From Pseudisothecium myosuroides (Eukaryota > Streptophyta > Bryopsida > Hypnales > Lembophyllaceae): DNA of 64,000 nucleotides. Both the position numbers and the translations under genes were made by a program. This document shows, piece after piece, positions 1 through 10,687 of this stretch. The notes beneath the pieces were generated by a model. It was not told the DNA's origin. It ran no database searches and was given only the letters and a program-made list of their open reading frames with translations. Location: the NCBI GenBank assembly GCA_951799445.1, contig OX637295.1:16926001-16990000 (forward strand). The letters run 5' to 3'. The first letter of the stretch is position 1. Every line of letters begins with the position of its first letter.

Positions 1-220
1 CAACCAAAATTGTCTATATATGGATGTGTTAGTATTTGTGTTCACACATTGTGTCAAAAGTTTGTGAACATCCAACCACAATTGACTATGTAAGGATCTA
101 CTAGAGATTTCTTATGTTAAATTACACGGCTTGTTTTGTTATATTTCATTTGTTACAATGTATTTCTTTCGTTTTCTTTTGTTTGTTATGATGAGATTTC
201 TGGAACCATATATCCCCAAT

Positions 221-345
221 CCCGTTCTTGGTACCATCAGAAGCGTTCTTGGTACCATCAGAAGGCTTTCTGTAAGGGAGCATTTCGTCTAAAGCCGTTC
301 TTAGTTGAAATGGTCGTTGCGAGGGAGCATACGGGGGTGCATGGA
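221..345 (+). repeat. Copy of dispersed TGGTACCAT repeat with short internal duplication
   Basis: A unit containing TTCTTGGTACCATCAGAAG is present twice back to back, followed by text ending in a 'gggtgcatggactttgttctgtgg' like phrase. Related text recurs at about 29,720-29,830 and 29,895-29,990 (same strand) and 28,470-28,560 (opposite strand). No ends or target duplication were resolved. The first 220 bases and 360-640 are AT-rich and show nothing else I can support. Confidence 0.5.
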
Positions 346-1551
346 CTTTGTTCTGTGGCTTTCTAACTCTACGGCAGAAAATTCAGTTCGGAAGTTTGAA
401 TTTCGTAGATTGAATTCGGAAGTTTTTCGAATTAAAGGAAGAAAAATTTGCTTTACCTCTTATGTTAGAAATATTTTTAACATGAAAAAAGTACTCTGTA
501 GTTGTTATGTGTTATTCCAACATGGAATTCTTAAGAACGAAGCGGAATCCACTTCACTTGACCTGTCCACTTCAAGGGTCTCTTTGCACTGGTAATTTGC
601 AGAGTCGCTTGTTCCTGGAAATGTACTGAAGAAGATTTTGTGCTATTTTGTGCTCATACTGTGACTTCATTCGTTGCTTGCCTGAAGCCCATCATTTGCA
701 ACTACGAAGGCGCAGCTGCTGTAATTTGGTAATGGATCACAAAATTATTCATGATTCGAAAACCATCTCGAACCGACACGAAACGAATAATTCTGCAATT
801 CAGGGTTTGTTTTTAAATATAAATGTCAACATCAGCTCACAGAAACCGGCACTGGTTTGAATCTGAGATCCACGCGTTATACTGTACCTTCTGGCCAACA
901 CCCACTTCGTTAAGATACTTGTAAAGCCTTGCTGCCAGAGCAATTTTATTAGAACAGCAATACTTCTGTGAAAAAATTCTTACGAACAAATCACAACAAT
1001 AGTAAAGAGCACAATCACAACCATGGTTCGCCGGTACAGACTCTTCCAGAGAGATAACGCGTTTGTCCACAGCATATCCAAAAGATCCACAACTGAAATC
1101 TAGTCCATAAACAACCACCCAGAAATAAATGCCAACCAAAACGACTTCACCAGAGGTAACAAACTACAGGGGTCAGAAATTGTGATGTTGTATCCACACG
1201 GTTATTCGGTCAGGGATAACTGTTTTGGCATTTCTGGTCATCATTCCCCTCCAACATAACACAAACAAAATCGAGACAAGCGAAGGATCAGAAACAGCGT
1301 CATGGACGTTTCCACAATTGTCTGACAAATAGATCACGAAACAACAGGCATGGGTCTCCTTGGTGATGGGGAGCCTTATTTGGATCGCCCAAAGGTAGTT
1401 CCTCATTACCAAGGAGACCCATTCCTGTCGATAAGAGATGGCAACTCCGTCAAGAGGAACGGATGTCTGCACAATTATCTCAAAGCCAGGACAATTGGTA
1501 TAAATAATCATCTCCTCCGCATTCAACAGAAAGACTTGTGACTGAAACTAG

Positions 1552-2140
1552 CATGGTCTGTCCCAAAGAGTAATGGCAGCGACGCTGCTCTCCAGGGCAA
1601 TGGAATATGCAACCCCGCTTTTCACAGAGAATGCTCTTCGTCACGGCCGAGACCGATCAGAACAGGCTCATCATACGAAACGCGTTTCTCTTTGACGTTA
1701 ACAGGGGATTCTACGGCCACAAGCGCATCACAGGAATGCAAACAGCCGCTCCACATTGTTAGGGTAACGCCCCGCCAAGAGCGCTACCCCCGTCATCTTA
1801 AGATATAAGAAACACAAGCATAAGCAAAACAATCCTATGTAGGCACACTAGATTCAATGCAAGCAAGACACGAAAAAACGTAAGCATACTTCTATTTAGG
1901 TCACATGGTCTGTCCCAAAGAGTAAAGGCAGCGACGCTGCTCTCCAGGGCAATGGAATATGTAACCTCGTCTTCACGACAACCGCCTGTTATCACGAGTG
2001 ACAGAAGAGCAAATACCGTGAAGCCGCCGCTCTCCGACGTTAGCAAGGGACTCTACGACCATAAAACCGCATGAAATGCAAGGTCGCTCCATACTGCTAA
2101 AGCAATATCCCGCCAAGGATATTACTCCCGTCGTCATTTA
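1552..2140 (+). repeat. Two degenerate tandem copies, period about 352 bp
   Basis: CATGGTCTGTCCCAAAGAGT begins at 1552 and again at 1904, followed in both by a phrase on 'cagcgacgctgctctccagg'. Further on, the 'ccgccaag' text near 1770 returns near 2110. The copies differ by many substitutions and small indels, so the duplication is not recent. Confidence 0.7.
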
Positions 2141-2462
2141 CAACACACAAAACATTCTCACAATTCTAAATATGAAAGGAAACCTAATCCAGGCGATCCG
2201 ATATGTCAACATAAAATCCAGAACAGGTCTGTGTATTTCATCTTCCTCCAGCCACTTACACCGAAACCCCAACTCCGTATTCTATCCGACCACAAAGTTT
2301 CACAGCGTATTCAACATAAATTAAACGAAGGCCTCAGTTTACAGTTTCGCGTCATTGAAATGCAGGCGACATACTGAGGAGGTTCTCCTTGTCAAACAAG
2401 GTCCCAGCGCCACCCCGCAACTGCGCCCGTAGAGGTAACCATCCTCGGCCGCATCGAAACCC

Positions 2463-2503
2463 AAACCTAAAACCCAGAACCCTAAACCCTGAACCCTGAG
2501 ACC
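2463..2503 (+). promoter_or_regulatory. Telomere-like / telo-box cluster
   Basis: Several imperfect CCCTAAA-type words occur together (aaacctaaaaccc, gaaccctaaaccctgaaccc). In plants such telo-boxes are common near transcription start sites of housekeeping genes. No attached gene is identified here, so the regulatory role is inference; a short interstitial telomeric remnant is the alternative. Confidence 0.35.
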
Positions 2504-3111
2504 AAACTTAATTCAGAGGAGCTTGTAGGAGATGGGAGAATAATTGCAAAAGCACAAGCAAGAGACAAACTTGAGAATACTAGCAACCCACATTATCAAA
2601 CGGAAGAAATAACTACAACACTAGAATTCCTGGAAGTGAGCATTCTGAAGAAACCTTGGCGAAGAGAGGTTTATGTAGGAATAGAGACGTGTTGCGAAAG
2701 GCAGTCGACTCAAACGGTCCGATTCTGCAAACGTCAGCCCTAACTTCAGGCCTAATTTAGGGTTTCGATTAGGGTTTCGATTGGAATGTGTGAATGTCGC
2801 ATAAGTCATTTTTTGATAAATTGCTGTGCGGTAGAAGTATGTAAAATCGTTTGCCCCAATTTTTTAGTGAAATTCAAAGGATTTAATTTTTGTGAAATTT
2901 ATTGCATAATTTTTATGAAAATCAAATTGTGGAATGTTAGAAATAATGGGTAGTGCAAAGATGGAATAAAATATAAGTATTACTTACATATAGATGGAAT
3001 AAAATGAAATAGATGTTTCAAAAAATCATAGAGCCTATTTTATACTCAAGATAAGTAAAAGTCTTTAAGTTATTTATTTATAACTTAAAGATTTTTATTT
3101 TTATAATTTTA

Positions 3112-3801
3112 TACTCTCTCCATCCCAAAGTGATCTTCCTATTAGACAAAATGTTTTGGATTAAGTTTGAAAAAGATAATTTTTTAAATCCATTTTAACT
3201 AATGAGTAGAATTCCATGCTCTCTTTTCATCCTGAAATTTTGAGCTTCAGATTAGTTTTCAAAGTGTACTTTTGAAAAGCTGAAAATTGGATTTGGAGGG
3301 CATTTTCATGGAGCACCGGTAGCCATTGGATTGTTCATTGTAGACCCACTCAATATCTAATTCATGGAAAGAATATGGTCAACAATGAGTTGAGATTTTG
3401 AAAACTTTGGCTTGACTCCAGACCAAACCATGAACATCTTGATATCTAATTCTAGCATCAGTCTCTTTTATTGGAAGCAAGCCTTGATATGAGGGTTGTC
3501 TCTCCAATGGGAAAGAATGAACTTTGATCAGCTCACTATTTTGATGGTTGTGCCTCCAATGGGAGGGAGTTCACAGTTTGATGAGCTCCTTATTTTAATG
3601 GCTAGGCCATGCTTCTAATGAGCAGGGGTTGATTTTTATTCAACGCCCTATTTTCAATGCTTTTTTTTCAAGGATTTGGACATTGTACTTCTATAGTATT
3701 TATAAACCTCCTTGCTAATCCCCTTCCTCACACAACAAAAAGATCATTTTGGAACAAAAAATTATGACTACCAGCAAGATCATTTTGGGACAAAGGGAGT
3801 A
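3112..3801. mobile_element. Stowaway-like (Tc1/mariner) element, about 690 bp
   Basis: The left end TACTCTCTCCATCCCAAAGT and the right end, read in reverse complement as TTACTCCCTTTGTCCCAAAA, are inverted copies of each other. They match the CTCCCTCCGTCCC type terminus known for plant Stowaway elements. TA dinucleotides lie at both borders, as expected. The interior is AT-rich and non-coding, containing short direct-repeat phrases about 'ccaatgggag', so it is non-autonomous. Confidence 0.75.
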
Positions 3802-5150
3802 ATTTTCTAAAGTGAAATATAATTTTTAAAAATAAAATAAATATTGTAGGCTTATCATTTGTCATAGACTATATACTTGTTGAAAGTAAATTACAGATTA
3901 TATTTAGGAATGAGTTGAAAAAAAATTCTAAAATGGAATAGTTTCTTCTAAGTATTTCTGGTATAAACTAATTATTATAGATGTCCAAATTCTAAAATTC
4001 ACCTACCTATTTGAAAATGAAACAAGTATTCAAAAGATTTTATGATGAAAAATTTGAATATAAAGCATTTACGGAGTAGATTTTTTATATTAAACTAGTA
4101 GATCCAACCTAACTCCTAAAAAACAAAGTATATTTCAAATATAACTAGATTAGTAAAAAAAAATTAAATCAATTATAGTATATACAATTATATTTCAATT
4201 TACTTAATATTCTAGTGACAACCTTTAGATTGAAGTTAATTTTTGCCTTGTTGCTTTTATATATATATATATTTGATCCCATTGTCAATTTTTGAATACC
4301 TTTAGATCAGTTCATCATTGATGCTCATTAGATTTTGTGAAGCAAGACAATTGAAGCCATTGAATAATAAAGCCACATGAATGTTTTGGTTTTATTTACC
4401 CTATAGTTCATGGGTTCTTAATATGTCTGACCTCAAAATCTAATTGTTTTAGTTTAAGAAAAAATTACTTGAGTAAATATATAAATTTGTATTTTATAAT
4501 ACATCTTTACAATTTTCATAATTTGGGCTACCTCTTAGTCTATAATTTCTTAAGGACCACATGGGAGTCCAAATTTCAAAAATTATAGAGATGTACTCTA
4601 AAATGCACTTTGGAAGACAAATTGAAAGACATTTTTCAAACAACAGCTGTAAAGTATAATCCATGTATATCTTATAAATAAAAAAGAATTAATACAAGAA
4701 TGTACAAACATTTAGATGGATGAAAAAAACACGTTTCTATTTGCTAAGGACATGTTCACATCTACTCTTCAAAATTTTGAATGTTTGACCCTCAAGGAAT
4801 TAAGCAAAAGGGAAGCCAAATCAAACTCAAATCATTTCATCATTTTTGAATCTTTGTAGAATTTGACAAATTATGAATTTTTGGAACCAAATTATGAACA
4901 CTTTTCAACATTCTTCTTGACAAGTCTTTCACTACTCTTTCCAACTCTCTTTTTCCAACACTCTTTTTTGTAAATTTCCAACAATTTCTTCAATTACTAA
5001 AATGTCAAAATGTTGTGAATTCATGACATCCCAATTTTCAACTCTTTGTTGTTGAAATTTGTTGTGAAAAGGAAAGTGTTGAAAACAGTGTAAAAAACAC
5101 AACACCCCTTTTGGGTTGCCTAATTAAAGTCCTGTGGAGACATTAGGTTC
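3802..5150. other. AT-rich intergenic DNA, no gene seen
   Basis: Mostly long A/T runs, with a (TA)n tract at about 4258-4272. Text at 4560-4740 resembles the interior of the TTAA element at 35,481-36,046, suggesting a decayed relative. No open frame of substance is present. Confidence 0.4.
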
Positions 5151-5612
5151 ATATCTTTGGCGACAGAAAAAGAGTAGCAAGCACAAGAACTAAACTCATG
5201 TCAATTCAACTCGAGAACTAAACTCGTGTTAGAAAGCATACTTCAAAGTATAAGCACAAGAACTAAACTCATGTCAAACATACTGGCCCTAGTCCTGGGC
5301 TTGGTCCTGATACAAGCTCCACAGCTCTCAAATCCTGAAGCAAAATGTAACATCCGAATCATCCCTTGACAAGGTTAAAATTACTAATATTCGAGTTGAT
5401 GGCTATTCCAGGAAGCCATCAACTCAAAGTTACAAATACAACTCCGGCAGTCGGAGAGCAAGAGTGCCCTCAAGGTTATACAAATCGAAGGAACCTGTCA
5501 TTCAGTTGACATTTGTACAAGACCATGTGAATGAAGGCCTATTGTTGGTAAGTTAAGTATCCGTGTTAGAATGTAAAATACAACGAAAAGAGAGTCAATT
5601 TGCTAGGTAAGC

Positions 5613-8207
5613 CTACCGTCCCATTTCTTTTTTCAGCTTCGCAAGCATATCCTCAATTTCATCCAAGTCATTTTCAATTTTGGCAGTCGGCTCTTCCTTT
5701 CGTGGAGCCTTGGTACCACTACTGCTTGATTTGGGTTTTGAGCTTCGTTCTCTGGTGTCTTGACTTCGGCTCTGGGAATTTGTTGTGTAAGACTTATTCT
5801 CCTTTTCACTATCATCATCACTTATGTTCAGCTCCTTCTCTAAGAATTCCACAAACTCTTCACCGATATCCTGGATCATAAATCAACAAATCAAAAAGAG
5901 TCGTTAGTAAGAAAACTGAAACCTTTAGCGGACGATCACTAGCTCAGTAGCATCCATGAGTCCAACAATTGTTCACAAAACCCACATCTGAGTGTCATGA
6001 CATTCTTGAGTAGTAGAAGCATGGCACAATCAAAAAAACAGTCGCAACTAAGAGTCATTTATAGAAACGTCATAACAAAGCAAAGTCATGTCTCGTAGGC
6101 TTCAGGAGCTTTTACTTGTTCAAATTCAGCTCAGCTTTGCAAAACGAGCTAGAAAACGAGGCGTCAAGCATTCCTTTTCATGCTAATTTAGAGGGTTCCC
6201 TAAAATGTCATGTGCTAGTCTTCAGAAATACTCCGTAGGTATTTCTATTTTGAGAGCAATGTAAAGGAGTTGCAATCAGTTTGCAAATGCTGACATATAC
6301 AGGAGGGGGTGAACGCAGCTCTCACCGCTAACTCTTCCCACAGGCTCTTCGGCTTTGCACTCCTTGAAGAGCTTCGCTTTTTCAAGTCCGATTGCAAGTC
6401 CTTGAAAAATTCGTCTGCAATACGAGAGAAAAAACAAGGTAAATATTAGCACGCCGATGATGCCATTGTGCCACAAAGCTCAAACCCAGTAAAGCCCAGA
6501 GATCAAAGTTTGTTGCTCTACCAACTGAACCCTGCAAGTCCTGCCAAAACTCGCCTGCACCCACAGTCCCGTTCCGTATAAGTCCTCCCTAAGGTTGAGG
6601 TACCTAATAAAAAACGTGACACCCTAAAATCTTTCACAATGAGTAAATATTTATTTTGAGAACGTACACCACCTCAGCCTCAGAACCTGTGTCCATTTTT
6701 CGTCAGCTACCAATTGCCAACGAGTATCGATAACCTCAGTACAACAATAAGAACCGAATTCAGTGCTGGTTACCTTACTTCTTGATGAACTCTCATACAC
6801 GTATAGATTCTGTACACTAATCAGATTCTCATGTCGACATACTTTACACTGCAGATTCACGAAACAACAACACTATTTGTTCTGTGCATTTAGAAATGCT
6901 AGTTTCTATTTCCGTGAATGCTAACAAGGGTTGAAGAACTTTGAGAAATTGCCTTCAGGGCATAAAAAGGGGGATGTTCAAAATGGTACCCAATCCGTAA
7001 AACTCCTCCTTCTCTTGCTTGCGCCCTGATGAAAAGCTGCTGCCCCACTGAAATGGATCCCAATCATCCGAACGCGCACTTCGACGGCTTGCAGCATCGT
7101 ACTTCGAACGGTTCTTGCTGTCCACCAGAGTCTGATACGCGCTCTTAATTTCCAAAAATTTCTCCTGCGCTCCTGGCTGCGCACGGAGCCAACGCAAATC
7201 TCACATACTTCGCATGTTGGAGTGAACTCTTATAAGGGAATGAACAGCATGACCAAATTCCGAGGAGCTGGACATCATCATACTGCAGTTTGTGTAAACA
7301 TCAGCATATCCTACGGATGCCGTCCCTGAGAAGGGAAGCTACAGTGGAATTGAGCATAACACACCGAATTTTTGCCCGAAATCCTGAACCTAATAGCACC
7401 ACAGTCCTAGATTCGTATTTCACAAACTTGCAACACAATTCCAACCCCCAAAACACCGCAGTCCTGAAACTGTGACACTCAATTGCAATAAACTGAAGTC
7501 ATCTGTGGAGCTGGACATCATCATACTGCATTTGTTTAAACATCAGCACATCCTACGGAAGCCCCCCTGAGAACCAAAGCTACAGAGGAATTGAACATAA
7601 AACACCGAATTTTAGCTCGAAACCCTAAACCTTATAACACCACAGTCCTAGATTCGTAACTCACTCACTTGCAAGACAGTTCCAACCTCCAAAACACCGC
7701 AATTCTGATATTATAACACTCAATTGCAATAAATTGAAGCCATCTGAGGAGCTGGTAATCATCACACTACAGTTTGTGTAAACATTGACGTTTCCACCAT
7801 CGTAGAGAATCAAAGCTACAGTGGAATGCGCGGAATCGCACCTGCTTGTTGACGTCGGGGTGATACTTAAGCGCCAAGCCTCGGTAAGCTCGCTTAATCT
7901 CCTTGTCGGTGGCGGTCGGGGGCACGCCCAAGGTCTCATACAGCGACTTCTGAGCGGAGAAACAAACACCAAGGGCTTTTCTCCGTCTTCTTCTACCACA
8001 ACCACCACCGCGCCTTGCAAATTCAAAATTGTCGCCAGACAGAGATGTCCCAGCACCGAGTCTGAAATTGCTTGCCAACACTCTCACTGCCGTCACTCTC
8101 ACAGCTGTCACTCGCCGCCTTCTAGCAATGGGAGATTCTAACCGATGGTTGACGGCTTCGACACAGCAACGGCCTGTCCACTGAAGCTCTCGTGACAAGA
8201 GAGCCAT
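5613..8207 (-). CDS. J-domain (DnaJ-like) protein, probably plastid-targeted; 4 exons
   Basis: Exons on the minus strand are 8207-7842, 7176-6990, 6414-6326 and 5870-5613. All introns are GT-AG (donors GTGCG, GTACC, GTGAG; acceptors GCGCAG, TTGCAG, ATCCAG) and the frame is kept across all joins, giving 299 residues. Residues 1 to about 85 are rich in Arg, Ser and Ala with few acids, as in a chloroplast transit peptide. The J domain spans about 88-152 with [14 protein letters not shown], the HPD triad at 116-118 and [12 protein letters not shown] after the first splice junction. A linker follows, then a [13 protein letters not shown] helix and [19 protein letters not shown] across the exon 3/4 join. 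The C-terminus is Ser-rich and charged, ending in a probable coiled coil ([18 protein letters not shown]). There is no G/F-rich region or zinc finger, so it is a type III J protein expected to stimulate an Hsp70. The frame stays open upstream to a GTG at 8222, so the first ATG (8207) was chosen as the start. Plastid location is inference from the N-terminus. Confidence 0.9.
7265..7830. repeat. Tandem array in intron 1 of the J-protein gene (about 242 bp units)
   Basis: GAGCTGGACATCATCATACT-type unit starts lie at 7265, 7508 and 7749 (spacings 243 and 241). The first two copies are full length and the third is cut after about 80 bp near the exon 1 donor. Each unit contains the phrase 'cacagtcctagattcgta'. 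The array makes up most of the 665 bp intron. Confidence 0.85.
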
Positions 8208-8212
8208 CAATG

Positions 8213-8683
8213 CGGGATGCACAGAAGGGAAGTGTAATGCTAGGGATTGGAGGACTCAAAACAAGGAGAATTGAAACCCAAAATCTAAAGACCAAAACGA
8301 ATCCCGCAGCTTCCAAAACTCGGGATGCACAGAAGGGCAGTGCAGTGCTAGGGAGTCAAAAATTCCAAGACAAGGAGAATTGAAACCCAAAATCTAAAGA
8401 CCAAAACGAATTCCGCAGCTGCCAAAATTCGGGATGCACGGAAGGGAAGTGTAATAACTCTAGGGATTCCAGGAGTCTGGGACAAGGAGAATTGAAACCC
8501 AAAACCCAAAACCCAAAATCTAAAGCCCAGAACGAACTACGCAGCTGCAAAACTTCGGGATGCACCGAAGGCAAGTGTAATGTTAGCGATTCAAGGAGAC
8601 TTGGACAAGGAGAATTGAAACCCAAAACCCAAAACCCAAAACCTAAAACTCAAAACTCAAAACGAATTCTGCAGCTGCCAATC
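8213..8683. repeat. Four tandem 108-129 bp units from the J-protein start codon upstream
   Basis: Unit starts (CGGGATGCAC) lie at 8213, 8321, 8430 and 8555. Each contains 'acaaggagaattgaaaccc' and a CGCAGCTGCCAAAA-like end; later units gain extra 'aacccaa' words, so unit length grows from 108 to 129. The array begins 6 bases upstream of the ATG and would form the 5' leader and proximal promoter. It may affect the transcription start or translation; this is inference. Confidence 0.85.
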
Positions 8684-8689
8684 TAGGTT

Positions 8690-9103
8690 ACAGAAACAAG
8701 GGATTCACACAAAATTAGCGAGAGGAAGGTGCGGAAAGATGGGATTCTCCAGTACTGTAGTGAGGAAGGCCACATGGCTGTGAGAAGTTTAAAGTTGGAG
8801 ATTGCTTTTTGTGGGTGTTGTGAGTGGCTCCTTTCAGTTTGGCTGGAGACTTTCACATCCTCCTCGTGTCTAGCTTCCATTGCATCCCCAGAGCTTTGTG
8901 GGTAGCTTCGATTGGCCTTTGCAATTTGATATGAGGTTGTTAAGCAATATCATGAAACCCTAATTGTGCGAGGTTTGAGGAATGCAAGAACAATTGGGTT
9001 CTACGAGACTTCAAGACTGTTTTCTGCATTTTGATGATCCGCATCTGGAATGGGGTACCGTCACTACGACTGTTGTGACGAATGTGCTGGTGCTATGATC
9101 TGA
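8690..9103. promoter_or_regulatory. Distal upstream region of the J-protein gene
   Basis: Balanced composition continues above the tandem array. A telo-box word AAACCCTAA lies at 8955-8963. Short open frames here show no domain. It is probably promoter or 5' flanking DNA of the minus-strand gene, but no TATA box could be assigned. Confidence 0.3.
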
Positions 9104-9330
9104 ATAAGGTAGGAGGCTCAGAAATGGCACATCTAAGGGCTGGTCCGCCTTTTTCGTGTATTTCATTGGATGGGAATAATTTTAGCTCATTTTTCAGACA
9201 AAGAGAAATAGATGAGGAATCTAACCCAAGTGATTTCGTATTTTTCCGAGCATTTTTGAATTACTTATGAATTTTCAAACGAGTTGGGTAGTAGGTCCCT
9301 ATTTGTGACCCTAGGTCTTTCATAAACGGT
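9104..9330. repeat. AAGGTAGGAGG-ended dispersed repeat copy
   Basis: It starts with AATAAGGTAGGAGG and contains 'atctaacccaagtgatttcgt', which matches text at 46,600-46,650 and, in reverse complement, 25,240-25,300 and 30,830-30,870. The far end was not resolved. It belongs to the family discussed at 45,455 or to a related one. Confidence 0.45.
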
Positions 9331-9374
9331 TCACTTGCAATTCTAAATAAAAATAGGGAAAGCAAAGAGAATGA

Positions 9375-9623
9375 TTGGCTCTTACAATTAATAATGCTTT
9401 TTTCCTTGATTCATTCAATGACTATAATAGTCAATTTCAGAATCAACTCATGTCCATTTCACAGTCATTTATAGGGTCCATTTTTAGTGCCCGTTCCGTT
9501 TTACAACCTCCTACTTTAGATGAAAAATTTCTTTTAGGTTTAGGTTTAGGTTTAGTGTCAGTGGCTTATGGATTCAATAAGGTACGGACACCCATAATCA
9601 ACACTAATTATAAATTAGGATAG
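9375..9623 (+). other. Isolated 82-codon open frame, unidentified
   Basis: The frame is read from a TTG and contains no in-frame ATG until codon 26, so it may not start here. The predicted peptide has a Gly/Leu-rich hydrophobic stretch (FLLGLGLGLVSVAYGF) encoded by TTTAGG hexamers at about 9534-9556, followed by a short polar tail and a stop. I recognise no family. It could be a small membrane protein exon, a decayed organelle-derived piece, or chance. Confidence 0.2.
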
Positions 9624-10531
9624 TTTACTATCATTAAATGTAAAATATTTTTAATAGAACTTGTTGGCAACTGGAAGGGGATTCCAATACACTTTAGCAT
9701 GAATTATTTAGACACCACATGAATAAGTTGTGAATTTTCAAGGTACTATTTCTAGGTCTACTTAGTTTAGGTTCTTATACACTCTCATATTTGATTGTGT
9801 GCATTTTGCATAGGTAATCAATATCTAGGAAAAAATGACGCTTTTTGGTCCTAATATTGATGTTGCATTTTCAAGGCAATATTAATTATGGTAGTGCACA
9901 ACTTCATGGACGCCAAAAGTGGTTTAGACCCATATTATTCTTAGATAGAAAATGAAGTTGAAATTTTGGTGCCCTAGTCACTAGAAGTACAAGAGAAAAA
10001 GAGGAAGTCGTATAGTAAAGGGATTAGTGAAAAAGAAGAGGCCAAAATCAAAGAATTTTGTAAAAGTCCAAGATTTGCTTATTAGTTGATTCCTTCTCTG
10101 CGATTAATCCAACATGATTGTCAGTTGTAGCCTAAACATGGCCCAGAATGTTACCAATATGTATCGCAATCATGAATACAATAGATGTTTCTAAAGTGCT
10201 AAGGTTGAATTGCTCAAAACTAAGCAAAATTCTATCAGATAGCTATATTTATATATAAGTAGAGGCTCATTTGATAAGTCACATATAAGCAATTTGTAGC
10301 TATACTTAGGTGATATTCAAGAATGACAATTGATTAGTGTATGCAAAAGTTATAAAAGGACAAAAGGTCAATTGGTAGGGTTTCCAAAATCTATGTCCTA
10401 ATTTTGATGTCTATGGGTCTTTTAATCTGTGAATTTATAAATTTATTTGGGATAATAAAATATTTAAAAAATTTAGTTAAAATCTTTAAAAATCCTATTG
10501 GTTATTAAAATTCTTCCAAAAGATGGATATT
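9624..10531. other. AT-rich intergenic DNA, no gene seen
   Basis: No open frame of substance and no repeat that I could delimit. Confidence 0.4.
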
Positions 10532-10687
10532 CACTACAAGAGAAAGGGGTGTTTTAAGTGAGTTTTTATGTAAAATGTGTTTTAAGTAAAATTTTGCTTA
10601 AAATCTCTTTAAAGGTCATCACTTAAAAATCTTATGTCTAGGACTATACTTAAAAACTCACTTAAAACATCCCTTTCTCTTGTAGTG
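10532..10687. mobile_element. CACTA-like miniature element, 156 bp
   Basis: The ends CACTACAAGAGAAAGGGGTG and the reverse complement of the right border (CACTACAAGAGAAAGGGATG) are near-identical, and inverted similarity continues for about 37 bp. CACTACAAGAAA-type termini are characteristic of plant CACTA (EnSpm) elements. The usual 3 bp duplication is not evident; both sides instead read TATT immediately outside. The interior is also partly self-complementary, so a transcript would fold as a hairpin. Confidence 0.75.

Larger units (their letters stand above)
640..2810. other. Balanced-composition island without a recognisable gene
   Basis: This stretch is clearly less AT-rich than its flanks and contains several medium open frames, mostly on the minus strand (2046-1798, 1526-1173, 1139-837). 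I recognise no domain in any of them and could not join them with convincing splice sites. A hairpin lies at about 1348-1430, where a 'gggtctccttggt' phrase is followed by its reverse complement. It could be an old gene, a gene fragment or the inside of a mobile element. Confidence 0.3.

Noticed and set aside
221..360. Gene start at 136-366
   Set aside because: The frame lies on a dispersed repeat found again near 28.5 and 29.8 kb and has no coding features.
8207..8222. GTG at 8222 as translation start of the J-protein
   Set aside because: The frame is open upstream but GTG is not a usual nuclear start; the ATG at 8207 is the first in frame and gives a typical transit-peptide-like N-terminus.
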